Assembly: GCA_938049385.1 (NCBI GenBank)
Contig: CALIBQ010000010.1
Coordinates: 22,154-86,153, forward strand
Origin: an uncultured Anaerolineae bacterium
GTDB lineage: Bacteria; Chloroflexota; Anaerolineae; JACIWP01
Length of the DNA: 64,000 nucleotides
Direction of reading: 5' to 3'
Position 1 is the stretch's first letter, and every line of letters starts with the position of its first letter. Made by a program: the position numbers and the translations under genes. A model generated the notes under the pieces. That model had not been told where the DNA came from and ran no database searches. It saw only the letters and a list, made by a program, of their open reading frames with translations. Of this stretch, positions 51,366 through 60,287 are shown piece by piece.

Positions 51366-51374
51366 GGTCTGACC
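51366..51374. promoter_or_regulatory. FadR-like operator
   Basis: GGTC-T-GACC inside TGGTCTGACCTGT (51365-51377) matches the E. coli FadR consensus TGGTCNGACNTGTT except at the last bases. It lies between the GntR-family gene and pfkA. Binding by the adjacent regulator is inferred. Confidence 0.5.
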
Positions 51375-51414
51375 TGTGTGCGCTGTCTTGTTGTTGACAC
51401 AAAGACCCTTGGAT

Positions 51415-51444
51415 TTGGACGGCCGGAGCCTGCCGGCATATAAT
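51415..51444 (+). promoter_or_regulatory. pfkA promoter
   Basis: TTGGAC (51415-51420), 18-base spacer, TATAAT (51439-51444), about 75 bases before the start codon. Confidence 0.6.
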
Positions 51445-51517
51445 GGGGATATTGGCAGTAGAATGGCAATTTCGATGCCCTCGCTCTCCTGAGGGCGGAC
51501 AGGATCAGGAGAAGCAC

Positions 51518-52489
51518 ATGAAGCGAATCGCTGTGCTGACCAGCGGCGGCGATGCCCCGGGCATGAACGCCGCCATCCGTGCGGTGGTGCGGGCGGGCAT
51601 CGCCAGCGGCCTGGAGGTATGGGGGGTGCGAAGGGGGTTCGCCGGCCTGGTGGCCGGCAGTTTCGTGCCCCTGGGCGCTCGCGACGTCGGCGGCATCATC
51701 CAGCGGGGCGGCACCATCCTGGGCAGTGCCCGCTGTGAAGACTTCAAGAAAGAGGCCACGCGTCTTGAAGCAGTGCGGGCGCTCAATCAGAACGATATTG
51801 ACGCCCTGGTGGTCATCGGCGGCAACGGCTCGCAGTCCGGCTCTTACGCCCTCTCCGAGATGGGGGTGAAGGTCGTCGGCGTCGCATCCACCATTGACAA
51901 TGACCTGTACGGCTCGGACATCACTATCGGTGTGGACACGGCGCTGAACATCGCGCTGGAAGCCATTGACCGCTTGAAGGTTACCGCTTCATCGCATCAG
52001 CGCGCCTTCCTGGTCGAGGTGATGGGCCGCAAGTGCGGCTATCTGGCATTGATGGCCGGCATCGCCGGCGGCGCCGAGGCGGTCGTCATCCCAGAGGTGG
52101 AGACAGACCCGGAGGTCATCGCAGAGGAGATCCGTCTGGCCTACCAGCGCGGCAAGCCGCACGCCATCATCGTGGTGGCAGAAGGGGCTGAGTACAACGC
52201 CGCGGCGCTGGAACGCTATTTCGAGAAGCATCGCGAGCGCCTGGGCTTTGACCTGCGGGTCACCACCCTTGGGCATGTCCAGCGCGGCGGCGAACCCAGC
52301 GCCGCGGACCGCATCCTAGCCACCCGCCTGGGGGCCGCGGCGGTGGAACAGCTCCTGGAAGGCAATTTCGGTGTGCTGGTCGGTTGGATCAAGGGAGATA
52401 TCGCCACTACACCGCTGAAGGATGTGGTCAGCAAGACCAAGCCGCTGGACCTTTCCCTGCTTAAGCTGGCGAACGTGCTGGCGAAATAA
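51518..52489 (+). CDS. pfkA: 6-phosphofructokinase
   Basis: 323 residues. TSGGDAPGMNAAIR at the N-terminus, STIDNDLYGSDITIGVDTALN (catalytic TIDND), and HQRAFLVEVMGRKCGYLAL are characteristic. It phosphorylates fructose 6-phosphate. The phosphate-donor motif is GGNGS at 101-105, where ATP-dependent E. coli PfkA has GGDGS (Asp103, involved in Mg2+ binding) and PPi enzymes have GGDD. Gly104 argues for ATP as donor, but the Asn103 is noteworthy. The ATG at 51518 follows CAGGAG. Single gene between its promoter and a terminator. Confidence 0.95.
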   Translation: MKRIAVLTSGGDAPGMNAAIRAVVRAGIASGLEVWGVRRGFAGLVAGSFVPLGARDVGGIIQRGGTILGSARCEDFKKEATRLEAVRALNQNDIDALVVIGGNGSQSGSYALSEMGVKVVGVASTIDNDLYGSDITIGVDTALNIALEAIDRLKVTASSHQRAFLVEVMGRKCGYLALMAGIAGGAEAVVIPEVETDPEVIAEEIRLAYQRGKPHAIIVVAEGAEYNAAALERYFEKHRERLGFDLRVTTLGHVQRGGEPSAADRILATRLGAAAVEQLLEGNFGVLVGWIKGDIATTPLKDVVSKTKPLDLSLLKLANVLAK

Positions 52490-52520
52490 GGTGAGGGTGC
52501 CCCCGAGGGTGCCCTCACCT
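52489..52520. terminator. Hairpin between pfkA and mutS2
   Basis: 9-bp stem AGGTGAGGG/CCCTCACCT beginning at the pfkA stop codon. There is no T-tract, so it is a moderate candidate serving both convergent genes. Confidence 0.6.
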
Positions 52521-52525
52521 AGGGG

Positions 52526-54955
52526 CTACTGTTTGGCCGCCGGCTCTCCGCGCGTGAAGGTAACGATCGTCACGCCATCCCCGCCTTCTGAAGCATCCGC
52601 CGGCTGAAACTGCAGAAGGTGACGGTACTGCTGGAGGAACTCCCGCACCACCTGGCGCAGCGCGCCAGTCCCCTTGCCGTGGATAATGCGCGCCCAGGGC
52701 AAATTGGCCAGCAGTGCGGCATCCAGGTAGCGCTCCAGCGTCTCCAGCGCGTCCTCCGCCCGCATGCCGCGCAGGTCCAGCTCCGTCGGCGGGCGCGGCC
52801 GCTCCAGGTCCAAGGAGATGGATGGCGCCGGCTCTTTCACCGGCGCGGCCTGCCGGCGCACCCGCACCTGACGGGCCGGCAAGCGCAGGCGCAGGGAGCC
52901 GGCCTGAAGCTCCACTTCCTCGCCGGCAAGGCCGGTAACCTCTCCCTCCACCGAAAGCCCCTCGATCCAGACCCGGTCGCCGACTTTCGGGGGTACCCAG
53001 GGGCCGATCTCTTCGGCAGGGGCTTGGGGGCTTTGCACCGGGGTCCAGGCTTCCTCCAGCGCCTCGACCTCTTGCGAGAGCGGGCGCATTGCCGGCGCCG
53101 CCGGCGCCTGGCGCAGGGCGCGGCGCGCCTCTTCGGCCTCCGCGCGCAGGCGCTCGATCTCTCTGCGAAGCTCCACCAGCTCCTGGCGGGCCTGCTCGCG
53201 CGCCTCAGCCAGCACCTGCCGGCGGGCCTCTTCTATCGCCGCCAGCTTCTGACGAAGCTCATCGCGCAGGCGCTCCGCTTCCTGGCGGGCGGCCTGCGCC
53301 AGCTCCAGCTCACGGCGCGCCTGCTGTTGAGTGCTCTTGAGATGGTTCAGCAGGGATTCCGCCTGGAGCGCCTCGGCGGAGACGCGGCGGGTGGCGTCGG
53401 CAATAATGCTCTCGTCCAAGCCCAGCCGACGGGCGATAGCCAGCGCGTTCGAACGCCCTGGCAGACCAATGGTCAGCTCATAGGTCGGATGCAGGGTCTC
53501 CGGGTCGAACTCCACGCTGGCGTTCTGCACCCCCGGCGCGCTGTGGGCGTAAATCTTCAGCTCCGAGTAATGGGTGGTGGCAAAGGTGGTGATGCCTCGC
53601 GCCACCAGGTGGGAGAGGATGGCCTGGGCCAGGGCAGAGCCTTCTTCGGGGTCCGTGCCGGCGCCCAGCTCGTCCAGCACCACCAACGAATGGGAAGTGG
53701 CTCGGCGCAGGATGTCCACGATGTTGTTCATGTGCGATGAGAAGGTCGAGAGGCTCTGCTCGATGGACTGTTCATCCCCGATGTCGGCGTAAATGCCGTC
53801 GAAGACGGAGAGGCGCGCGCCTTCGGCGGTCGGGATGGCCATGCCGGCTTGTGCCATGGCGGCCAGCAGTCCCACCGTCTTGAGAGCCACAGTCTTGCCG
53901 CCGGTATTGGGGCCGGTGATGACCAGCACGAAATAATCGGGGCCGAGCCGCACGTCAATGGGCACCACTGTCTGCGGGTCCAGCAGAGGATGGCGCGCTC
54001 GGGGCAGTACGATGACACTGCCCGGGTGCATGACGCCGGCGTCGCCGGCCACCGGATGCGGCTTCTCGAACGGCACCAGCTCCGGTGATACGGCGCGCAA
54101 ATCTTGAGCATATTTGGCCTTGGCAAAGATCAAGTCTAGCTCCGCCAGTATGCCTACAGTGCGTTCGATGAAGGGCGCTTCCTGAGCGATGAGCACGGAG
54201 AGGTTCGCCAGGATGCGGCGGATCTCCGCCTGCTCGGCCAACTGCAGTTCGCGCCACTCGTTGTTCAGTTCCACCGTGGTCAGCGGCTCGATGAAGAGCG
54301 TAGCGCCGCTGGCGGACTGGTCATGGATGATGCCCGGGATGCGGCCCTTGAACTCCGCTTTCAGCGGGATGACATAGCGGCCGTTGCGCTGGGTGATGAT
54401 GGGTTCCTGCAGGTAGCCGGCGCTCTCTGCCGAGTGGATCAACCGGTTGAGCTGGCGCAGGACCCGTTCGTGGGCCTCGCGCAGGGCGGCGCGGATTTGT
54501 GCCAGCATGGGGCTGGCGCTGTCGCGTATCTCGCCGGCCTCGTCCATACAGCGGTTGATCTCGGCGACCACATGCGCGCAGTCCTCGATGCGCTGGGCCA
54601 GGCCGGCCAGATGGGGCGCCAGGGCCACCTGCCGACCCAAGCTCTGCCGCAGGAAGCGCGCGCTGGAAAGAGTAGCGCGGATTTCCAGGAAGTCCTCCGG
54701 CTGAAGGCTGATGCCGCGCTTGCATTCATCCAGCAGGGGGCGGATGTCGCGGGCACCACCTACAGAAAGGGATATGCCGGCGGACAGCAAGCGCATAGCC
54801 TCGGCCGTTTCCTGCTGACGCCGGCGCGCCTCCTCCAGGTCAGAGGTTGGGCGCAGGGCACGCGCCAGGGCCTGGCCGGCGGAAAAATCGGCATACGCGG
54901 CCAGCCGTTCCAGAATCTTCGGGAACTCCAGGATTTCGAGATATTTATCTTCCAT
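52526..54955 (-). CDS. mutS2: MutS2-family endonuclease/ribosome rescue factor
   Basis: 809 residues. MutS-type ATPase with Walker A VITGPNTGGKTVALKTVGLL (near 351) and VVLDELGAGTDPEEGSALA, a long coiled coil (about 520-640, rich in RREIERLRAEAEEA-type repeats), a KOW-like beta region and a C-terminal Smr nuclease domain (LDLRGMRAEDALETLERYLDAALLANLPWARIIHGKGTGALR). MutS2 suppresses recombination in some species and splits collided ribosomes in Bacillus; which applies here is unknown. cvpA lies 26 bases upstream on the same strand, so the two form an operon. Confidence 0.95.
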   Translation of the reverse strand: MEDKYLEILEFPKILERLAAYADFSAGQALARALRPTSDLEEARRRQQETAEAMRLLSAGISLSVGGARDIRPLLDECKRGISLQPEDFLEIRATLSSARFLRQSLGRQVALAPHLAGLAQRIEDCAHVVAEINRCMDEAGEIRDSASPMLAQIRAALREAHERVLRQLNRLIHSAESAGYLQEPIITQRNGRYVIPLKAEFKGRIPGIIHDQSASGATLFIEPLTTVELNNEWRELQLAEQAEIRRILANLSVLIAQEAPFIERTVGILAELDLIFAKAKYAQDLRAVSPELVPFEKPHPVAGDAGVMHPGSVIVLPRARHPLLDPQTVVPIDVRLGPDYFVLVITGPNTGGKTVALKTVGLLAAMAQAGMAIPTAEGARLSVFDGIYADIGDEQSIEQSLSTFSSHMNNIVDILRRATSHSLVVLDELGAGTDPEEGSALAQAILSHLVARGITTFATTHYSELKIYAHSAPGVQNASVEFDPETLHPTYELTIGLPGRSNALAIARRLGLDESIIADATRRVSAEALQAESLLNHLKSTQQQARRELELAQAARQEAERLRDELRQKLAAIEEARRQVLAEAREQARQELVELRREIERLRAEAEEARRALRQAPAAPAMRPLSQEVEALEEAWTPVQSPQAPAEEIGPWVPPKVGDRVWIEGLSVEGEVTGLAGEEVELQAGSLRLRLPARQVRVRRQAAPVKEPAPSISLDLERPRPPTELDLRGMRAEDALETLERYLDAALLANLPWARIIHGKGTGALRQVVREFLQQYRHLLQFQPADASEGGDGVTIVTFTRGEPAAKQ

Positions 54956-54981
54956 GGGAAATGTTCAGATCATCCGATTCA

Positions 54982-55557
54982 TCATTCGATAACGAAGATT
55001 TGCAGTACCTGGGAGGCCGGCACGAAAGGGGAGACGCTGGAAAGGATGTAAGGCAGGAGCACGGTGAAGGCACGCGCCAGCGGGGAGCGCGCCAGACCAA
55101 TAGCGATCATGCGGCGGAAAGACTCCGCCTGCAGGGTGGCCAACATGGGCTTGCCAGGGTCATGCCAGTTGACCGGCACGCCGATGGAGTAATTGAGGAG
55201 GGCGATGATGATGGCGATCCAGATGCCGGCGAGGGCGGCACCGAAGGCCATACCCCCGATCTGATTGAGCAGGCGCAGGGCTTTCACCTCCTGCTTGCGC
55301 ACCCCGCGCAGGGCGAAGCCCAGGACGTTGATAGCGATGATGAGCAAGAGCAAGAAAGACACGGCGCCAGCGGCTTTCGGCTCCAGATGAACGACGCGCC
55401 CAAGGCCTGGGGTGATGTCGGAGTAAAACATCGTCGCCACGATAAGGGAGATGTACAGCATGGCCATACCGATGGCCTGATGGATGAGGCCGTGGATGAA
55501 GCCCCAGGCGGCGCCGGCGGCCAGGGCGATAATGATGAGCACATCAAAACCGTTCAT
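54982..55557 (-). CDS. cvpA: CvpA-family membrane protein
   Basis: 191 residues. Four to five hydrophobic segments, beginning MNGFDVLIIIALAAGAAWGFIHGLIHQAIGMAMLYISLIVATMFY, which is typical of CvpA. The family is named for colicin V production, but its role is probably in envelope homeostasis. The ATG at 55557 follows GGAGAAG; the longer frame upstream is non-conserved. It pairs with mutS2 as in many genomes. Confidence 0.85.
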   Translation of the reverse strand: MNGFDVLIIIALAAGAAWGFIHGLIHQAIGMAMLYISLIVATMFYSDITPGLGRVVHLEPKAAGAVSFLLLLIIAINVLGFALRGVRKQEVKALRLLNQIGGMAFGAALAGIWIAIIIALLNYSIGVPVNWHDPGKPMLATLQAESFRRMIAIGLARSPLARAFTVLLPYILSSVSPFVPASQVLQIFVIE

Positions 55558-55635
55558 GCGCTTCTCCCCGTGCAATGTACGGCCGAATGCACCCTGAGTA
55601 TACCATATTCCGGGGCCTGCGCAAAGATGTATACA

Positions 55636-55839
55636 GAGGGCGTTGAAAACGTCCAAACATACCATCTGTGGAAGAGCGGCCTGGCGGCTGAAGCCGCGGC
55701 AGCAACTGCGAAGCCTGCCTACGCAGGCTTGGCGAAGTCGGCGCCGGTCGACTTCGCAGGCACAGCCGCAGTTTCAACTGCCAGGCGATGAGTCAATACC
55801 CGCAAATCGAATGACAATCTTGACTCTTTCAACACCCCC
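55636..55839. mobile_element. Palindrome-rich miniature element, copy D
   Basis: Inverse orientation of copy C. By eye the two differ at about eleven bases plus one 4-base insertion over some 200 bp. Ends GAGGGCGTTGAAAACGTCC and, inverted, GGGGGTGTTGAAAGAGTC. A TATAC pentamer lies at both edges, but a full 9-bp duplication is not clear. The remaining gap to 55960 has a palindrome AGGTGAC-A-GTCACCT (55897-55911) and nothing else recognisable. Confidence 0.8.
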
Positions 55840-55960
55840 TATACGCCAGGGGTGATAGGAAATTGGTATCAGGTCCGGGAGAGCATGGGGGTATAGAGGT
55901 GACAGTCACCTGATGCACCGCCGGCTTTCGGCAAAGCGATGCGCTTCCAGGGAGGTTGTT

Positions 55961-56182
55961 TCAATTATCAGTGGAAAGCCTCTGTTGCTGTTCCTCAATC
56001 TCGTCGAAAATGTCTTGAAGGCTTTTCCCCTCGAAAAGTGCTTCCCGCTCTCGGCTGTAATCGCCGAAGCCCGTTGTGAACTGCCGAAGAAAGCGCACTG
56101 CATTCACGACGCCCAATTCCCTATATAACACCCGAATAGCCTGCTGATTGATTTCGGCCAATGGTTTAATATTCAATGCCAT
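55961..56182 (-). CDS. Small conserved protein, possible toxin-antitoxin remnant
   Basis: 73 residues, MALNIKPLAEINQQAIRVLYRELGVVNAVRFLRQFTTGFGDYSREREALFEGKSLQDIFDEIEEQQQRLSTDN. It resembles small proteins common in cyanobacteria and Chloroflexota that are often paired with a PIN-like partner. The ATG at 56182 follows GGAGATCGAGGA. Just upstream another frame reads LRIKVVSPIELAKEIEEWH and stops within the first codons of this gene, as a coupled upstream partner would. That frame has no start of its own, so it may be the tail of a deleted gene. Assignments are tentative. Confidence 0.55.
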   Translation of the reverse strand: MALNIKPLAEINQQAIRVLYRELGVVNAVRFLRQFTTGFGDYSREREALFEGKSLQDIFDEIEEQQQRLSTDN

Positions 56183-56258
56183 TCCTCGATCTCCTTTGCC
56201 AGCTCGATAGGAGAGACTACCTTGATTCTCAGATTCCCAACGCTCTTCGCCCTTCGTA

Positions 56259-56301
56259 AACCCCTGCGCCCTTCCCACCCGCAGGGAAAGGCGCAGGGGT
56301 T
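56259..56301 (-). terminator. Terminator of pheST
   Basis: 12-bp perfect stem AACCCCTGCGCC/GGCGCAGGGGTT (19-base loop) 28 bases past the pheT stop on the minus strand, followed by TTTACG. Confidence 0.75.
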
Positions 56302-56328
56302 GGATCTCAAAAACCTTGTCTCGCCGGC

Positions 56329-58794
56329 TCAGGCGCGCAGGGTCGCGCCGAGCGTCTTCTCCAGGTGCTGGACGATGCGTTGATGATATCTGCGCACTTC
56401 CTCGTCCGTCAATGTCCGGTCCGGCGCCTGATAGAGCAGGGAGAAGGCCAGGTTCTTCTTGTTCTCGGGAATCTGGGGGCCTTGATAGACGTCGAACAGG
56501 TCGGCGCGCCGCAGAAGGGGAGCGCCGGCCTCCATGATGGCTTTCCGCACCTGCTCCGCCGGCACCTCGCGGTCCACGACCACCGCGATGTCCTCCGCCA
56601 CACCCGGGTAGCGCGGCAGGGATTCCACATAGGGCGTCCGCTTCGCGCTCCGCACCAGCAGATCCAGGTTGAACTCCGCCAGGCAGACCGGCACCGACGG
56701 CAGTTCGAACCGCTCTTTCACCAGCGGATGGACCTCGCCGAAGATGCCGGCAACATCCTCCCCAATCCGCACGACTGCGGCGCGCCCGGGCAGGAAGGGC
56801 ATCTCCTGCGCCGGTTCATACGCGGCTTCGTCCAGGCCTAGCCGCTCCATCAGCACCTCAATCACGCCCTTCAGGTCGAAGAAGTCCATGTTCTCGGGCG
56901 CCGGCGTGTGCCAGGCCAGCGGCTGTCGCGGGCCGGCCATCGCCATAGCAAGCCGCATTGGCTCGCGGGGCAGGAGCTCCCCCTCCACCGGCTCAAAGAC
57001 CGCCCCGATCTCAAAGATGCTCACCTGCGGGGTATGGCGCAGGTTGGCCGCCGCGGTCGCCAGCAGGCCGGCTTTCAGCGAACGGCGCAGATACTCCCGC
57101 TCGCTGGTCAGCGGGTTCGCCAGGCGGATATAGTCTGCCGGCCGGGGCGATTCCCCTTCCGGGTACAGCCGGCCTTCCACTTCCAAGCTTGTCAGGGAAT
57201 AGGTGATGACCTCCTGCAGGCCACAGCCGGCCAGCACATCGCGGATAAATTCCTCCGTCTCCAACTGATGGAAACGCCGCTGGGGCGGCAGTTCATCCGC
57301 CAGCAGGGTGCTGGGGATGCGGTCATAGCCGTAAATGCGCGCCAGCTCCTCCATAATATCGGCGGGGATGCGCACATCCAGTCGATGGTCCGGCACAGCG
57401 GCATGGATGGTCTCCCCCTCCACGCGGCACTGGAACTCCAGCCGGCGCAGGATGTCCACGATCTCATCAACGCTCATGCGCACGCCCAGGATGCGCTCGA
57501 CCTCCGCAGTGGTGAAGGTCACCCCGACGGTCTGCTGAGGGCGGGGGTACAAATCAGCCAGGCCCTGGGCGATCTCGCCGCCGGCCAGCTCCCGCATGAG
57601 CTGTGCGGCGCGGCGGGCGGCGCGCACCGTCATGCTGGGGGCAATGCCGCGGCCAAAGCGCGCCGAGGCCTCCGTGTTCATGCGCAGGACCTGGGCAGTG
57701 CGGCGGTTGTTGATGGCATCGAAGTTCGCCGACTCCAGCAGGATATCGGTGGTCTGCTCGGTCACCTCGCTTTCCAGCCCCCCCATGACGCCGGCAATGG
57801 CCACCGGGCCGGCGCCGTCGCAGATGAGGAGCATATCCTCGTTCAACTGGCGCTCCACCCCATCCAGCGTGGTCATCTTCTCGCCGGGGCGGGCGCGCCG
57901 CACGATGATGGCCGGCGGATGGGTTTTCCCCGGCCGCGGCCGCAGGACGTGATAGTCAAAGGCGTGCAGGGGCTGGCCCCATTCCAGCATGACGTAGTTG
58001 GTGATGTCTACGATGTTGTTGATGGGGCGCATGCCGGCCAGGGTCAGCCGGCGCTGCATCCACCAGGGAGAGGGACCGATCTTCACCCCCTTGATGAGCG
58101 CGGCAGTGTAGCGCGCACACAGGTCCGGGTCGGCGATCTCCAGGTCAATCTGTCCCTCGATGGATGGGCCAGTTGCCTCCATGGTAGGCTCCTCGACCTT
58201 CAGCGGCCGGCCCAGCAGTGCGGCTACCTCGCGCGCCACACCGATGATGGAGAAACAGCGCGCCAGGTTGGGCGTCAGGTCCAGGTCGAACACGACATCT
58301 CCCAGGTAATCTGCCAGCGGCATGCCCACGGGCGCATCGTCCGGCAGGATGAGGATGCCCTCGTGGCTATCCGAGAGACCCAGCTCGCGCTCGGAGCAGA
58401 CCATGCCGGCGGAGCGCACGCCGCGGATTTTGGTCGGCTTGAGGACGGTTTTCCGGCGGTCTTCGGAATAGCCGTCAATGAGCACCGCGCCGGCCAGCGC
58501 CAGGGCCACCTTCTGCCCCACATCTCCCACGCGGATGTTGGGCGCGCCGGTGACCACGGTGATAGGCTCCGGCCCGCCGTACTCCACGGTCGGCAGGGTC
58601 AGCCGGTCAGCATTTGGGTGGGGGTCCACCCGCACAATCTGCCCGACGAATATTTTGTCGCGGTCCCACCAATCGCCAATGCGTTCGATGCCCACGACTT
58701 CCAGGCCGGCCAACGTCAGCCGCTCGGCCAGCTCATCCACCGAGATATCCCCGATATCCACATATTCCTTCAGCCAGCTCAGTGGTACGCGCAT
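56329..58794 (-). CDS. pheT: Phenylalanyl-tRNA synthetase beta subunit
   Basis: 821 residues. MRVPLSWLKEYVDIG at the start, tRNA-binding OB domain (KIFVGQIVRVDPHPNADRL, VVTGAPNIRVGDVGQKVALALAG), B3/B4 editing domain, B5 domain, catalytic-like core (FQLETEEFIRDVLAGCGLQEVITYSLTS) and C-terminal FDX-ACB domain (LPRYPGVAEDIAVVVDREVPAEQVRKAI). It forms the alpha2-beta2 enzyme with PheS. It lies 28 bases after pheS, under control of the Phe T-box leader. Confidence 0.97.
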   Translation of the reverse strand: MRVPLSWLKEYVDIGDISVDELAERLTLAGLEVVGIERIGDWWDRDKIFVGQIVRVDPHPNADRLTLPTVEYGGPEPITVVTGAPNIRVGDVGQKVALALAGAVLIDGYSEDRRKTVLKPTKIRGVRSAGMVCSERELGLSDSHEGILILPDDAPVGMPLADYLGDVVFDLDLTPNLARCFSIIGVAREVAALLGRPLKVEEPTMEATGPSIEGQIDLEIADPDLCARYTAALIKGVKIGPSPWWMQRRLTLAGMRPINNIVDITNYVMLEWGQPLHAFDYHVLRPRPGKTHPPAIIVRRARPGEKMTTLDGVERQLNEDMLLICDGAGPVAIAGVMGGLESEVTEQTTDILLESANFDAINNRRTAQVLRMNTEASARFGRGIAPSMTVRAARRAAQLMRELAGGEIAQGLADLYPRPQQTVGVTFTTAEVERILGVRMSVDEIVDILRRLEFQCRVEGETIHAAVPDHRLDVRIPADIMEELARIYGYDRIPSTLLADELPPQRRFHQLETEEFIRDVLAGCGLQEVITYSLTSLEVEGRLYPEGESPRPADYIRLANPLTSEREYLRRSLKAGLLATAAANLRHTPQVSIFEIGAVFEPVEGELLPREPMRLAMAMAGPRQPLAWHTPAPENMDFFDLKGVIEVLMERLGLDEAAYEPAQEMPFLPGRAAVVRIGEDVAGIFGEVHPLVKERFELPSVPVCLAEFNLDLLVRSAKRTPYVESLPRYPGVAEDIAVVVDREVPAEQVRKAIMEAGAPLLRRADLFDVYQGPQIPENKKNLAFSLLYQAPDRTLTDEEVRRYHQRIVQHLEKTLGATLRA

Positions 58795-58822
58795 GGTTCA
58801 CTCTCCCTTGCCCGATGGCCCA

Positions 58823-59848
58823 TCAATGGAATTGTCCCAGGAACCGCAGATCGTTGGAGAAGAAATAACGGATGTCCTCGATATGGTTCTTGAGCATAGC
58901 GATGCGCTCGATGCCCATACCGAAGGCGAAGCCGCTCCACTCGTTCGGATCATAGCCGCCGTTGCGCAGGACGACCGGATGCACCATGCCGGCGCCGGCG
59001 ATCTCCAGCCAGCCAGTATGCTTGCACAGACTGCACCCCTTCCCGCCGCAGAGTATGCAGTCCATGTCCACCTCTACGCTCGGCTCGGTGAAGGGGAAGT
59101 GGCTACAGCGGAAGCGCAGTTTGCGCTCCGGCCCGAACATCTGTCGGGCAAAATGAATCATGGTACCTTTCAGGTCAGCCATGGTGATATGCTTGCCCAC
59201 GGCCAGCCCCTCGACCTGGTGGAACATATGCTCGGAGCGCACGGTCACCTGCTCATAGCGGTAGCATTTGCCCGGCAGGATGGCGCGGATAGGCTCCGGG
59301 TAATAGGCGCGCATGACGTGAATCTGGCCGGGCGAGGTGTGGGTGCGCATAACCACATCTTTGTTGATATAGAAGGTGTCCCACATGTCGCGCGCCGGGT
59401 GGTGGGGCGGCATGTTCAACAGCTCGAAGTTGTATTCGTCGGTCTCTACCTCGCGTGAGCGGTAAATCTGGAATCCCATCTGCGTGAAGATGTGGTAAAT
59501 CTCGCGCAGGGTCTGGGTGGAAGGGTGCAGGCGGCCCACCGCCGGCCGCCGGCCCGGCAGGGTCACATCCACGGCCGCGGCGCGCAGGGCGCGCTCGACC
59601 TCCTCTTGCTTGAGGACTTCCAGCCGCGCCTCATACGCGGCTTCCAGCCGGCCCTTGACCTCGTTAGCCAGCTTGCCGTAGGCCGGCCGCTCCGCTGGCG
59701 GAAGCTGACCGACACTGCGCACCGCCAGCGTGACCTCTCCCTTTTTCCCCAGATAGCGCAGGCGCCACTGTTCCAGCGCCTGCAGGTCGGATACCTGCGC
59801 CAGCTCGGCGCTGGCCCGCTGTTCCAGCTCGTGCAGGTCTGCTGTCAT
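58823..59848 (-). CDS. pheS: Phenylalanyl-tRNA synthetase alpha subunit
   Basis: 341 residues. Class II catalytic domain with HPARDMWDTFYI, VMRTHTSPGQIHVM, RYEQVTVRSEHMFHQVEGL (motif 2) and AFGMGIERIAMLKN (motif 3). An insertion with paired cysteines (DCILCGGKGCSLCKHTGW) looks like a zinc knuckle. The N-terminal coiled coil (about 1-85) contacts tRNA. AGGAGG lies just upstream of the start. Confidence 0.97.
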   Translation of the reverse strand: MTADLHELEQRASAELAQVSDLQALEQWRLRYLGKKGEVTLAVRSVGQLPPAERPAYGKLANEVKGRLEAAYEARLEVLKQEEVERALRAAAVDVTLPGRRPAVGRLHPSTQTLREIYHIFTQMGFQIYRSREVETDEYNFELLNMPPHHPARDMWDTFYINKDVVMRTHTSPGQIHVMRAYYPEPIRAILPGKCYRYEQVTVRSEHMFHQVEGLAVGKHITMADLKGTMIHFARQMFGPERKLRFRCSHFPFTEPSVEVDMDCILCGGKGCSLCKHTGWLEIAGAGMVHPVVLRNGGYDPNEWSGFAFGMGIERIAMLKNHIEDIRYFFSNDLRFLGQFH

Positions 59849-59892
59849 GATGTATCGCCTCCTCTTCCGGATACAGCGTATGATGGCGTAAT

Positions 59893-60218
59893 AAAAAAGC
59901 GGCCCGACAGCGTCTCAGGGACGATATCGTGCCGCACGATCCGCGTTACCACCCTGCTTGGCCGGCTGGTGGCCGGCCCTCTCTGCCCCGACGGCCGCCT
60001 CTCGCCCTTGTAGAAGAAGCCGGCTTATCGGGTGCCCGGATAACGGTGGGCCTCCGGAGCAGACTACTCTGCGCCTGCGCGCATTTCACCTGTCGGCTCA
60101 GGAGCGAACTTCAGCGGGCTTCCACCGGGAAGGGCTTCCAGTCACGGCCCTTCCTCCCTGGCGGCTTCCCCCCCGCCTACTCCTCTCCGTCATCGCCTTT
60201 GCAAGGGATGTCGGTTTG
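59893..60218 (-). promoter_or_regulatory. Phe-specific T-box riboswitch
   Basis: On the minus strand the leader has stem I with an internal loop: GGAG and GGCGGG on the 5' side pair with CTCC and CCCGC on the 3' side. The 5' loop carries GAGTAG and the 3' loop carries TGAAGTTCG, whose TTC (60108-60106) is a phenylalanine codon in specifier position. The T-box proper is AGGGTGGTAACGCGG (59955-59941). Its TGGT pairs with the ACCA end of tRNA-Phe (A73). A terminator follows: stem GCGGCACGA (59935-59927) with TCGGGCCGC (59907-59899), then TTTTTT. Uncharged tRNA-Phe should allow read-through into pheST. Confidence 0.93.
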
Positions 60219-60224
60219 TTCGCC

Positions 60225-60253
60225 ATTATACCACGGCCGGCCCAAATGGGCAA
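60225..60253 (-). promoter_or_regulatory. Promoter of the T-box/pheST transcript
   Basis: Minus strand TTGCCC (60253-60248), 17-base spacer, TATAAT (60230-60225); the start would be near 60218. Confidence 0.75.
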
Positions 60254-60287
60254 AGGCTTCTAGTGGCAGTCACCTGTTGTGTACCTA

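Noticed and set aside
55897..55911. Palindrome AGGTGAC-A-GTCACCT as an operator
   Set aside because: It has no adjacent promoter or regulator. A partial match at 60265-60276 suggests at most a weak dispersed motif.
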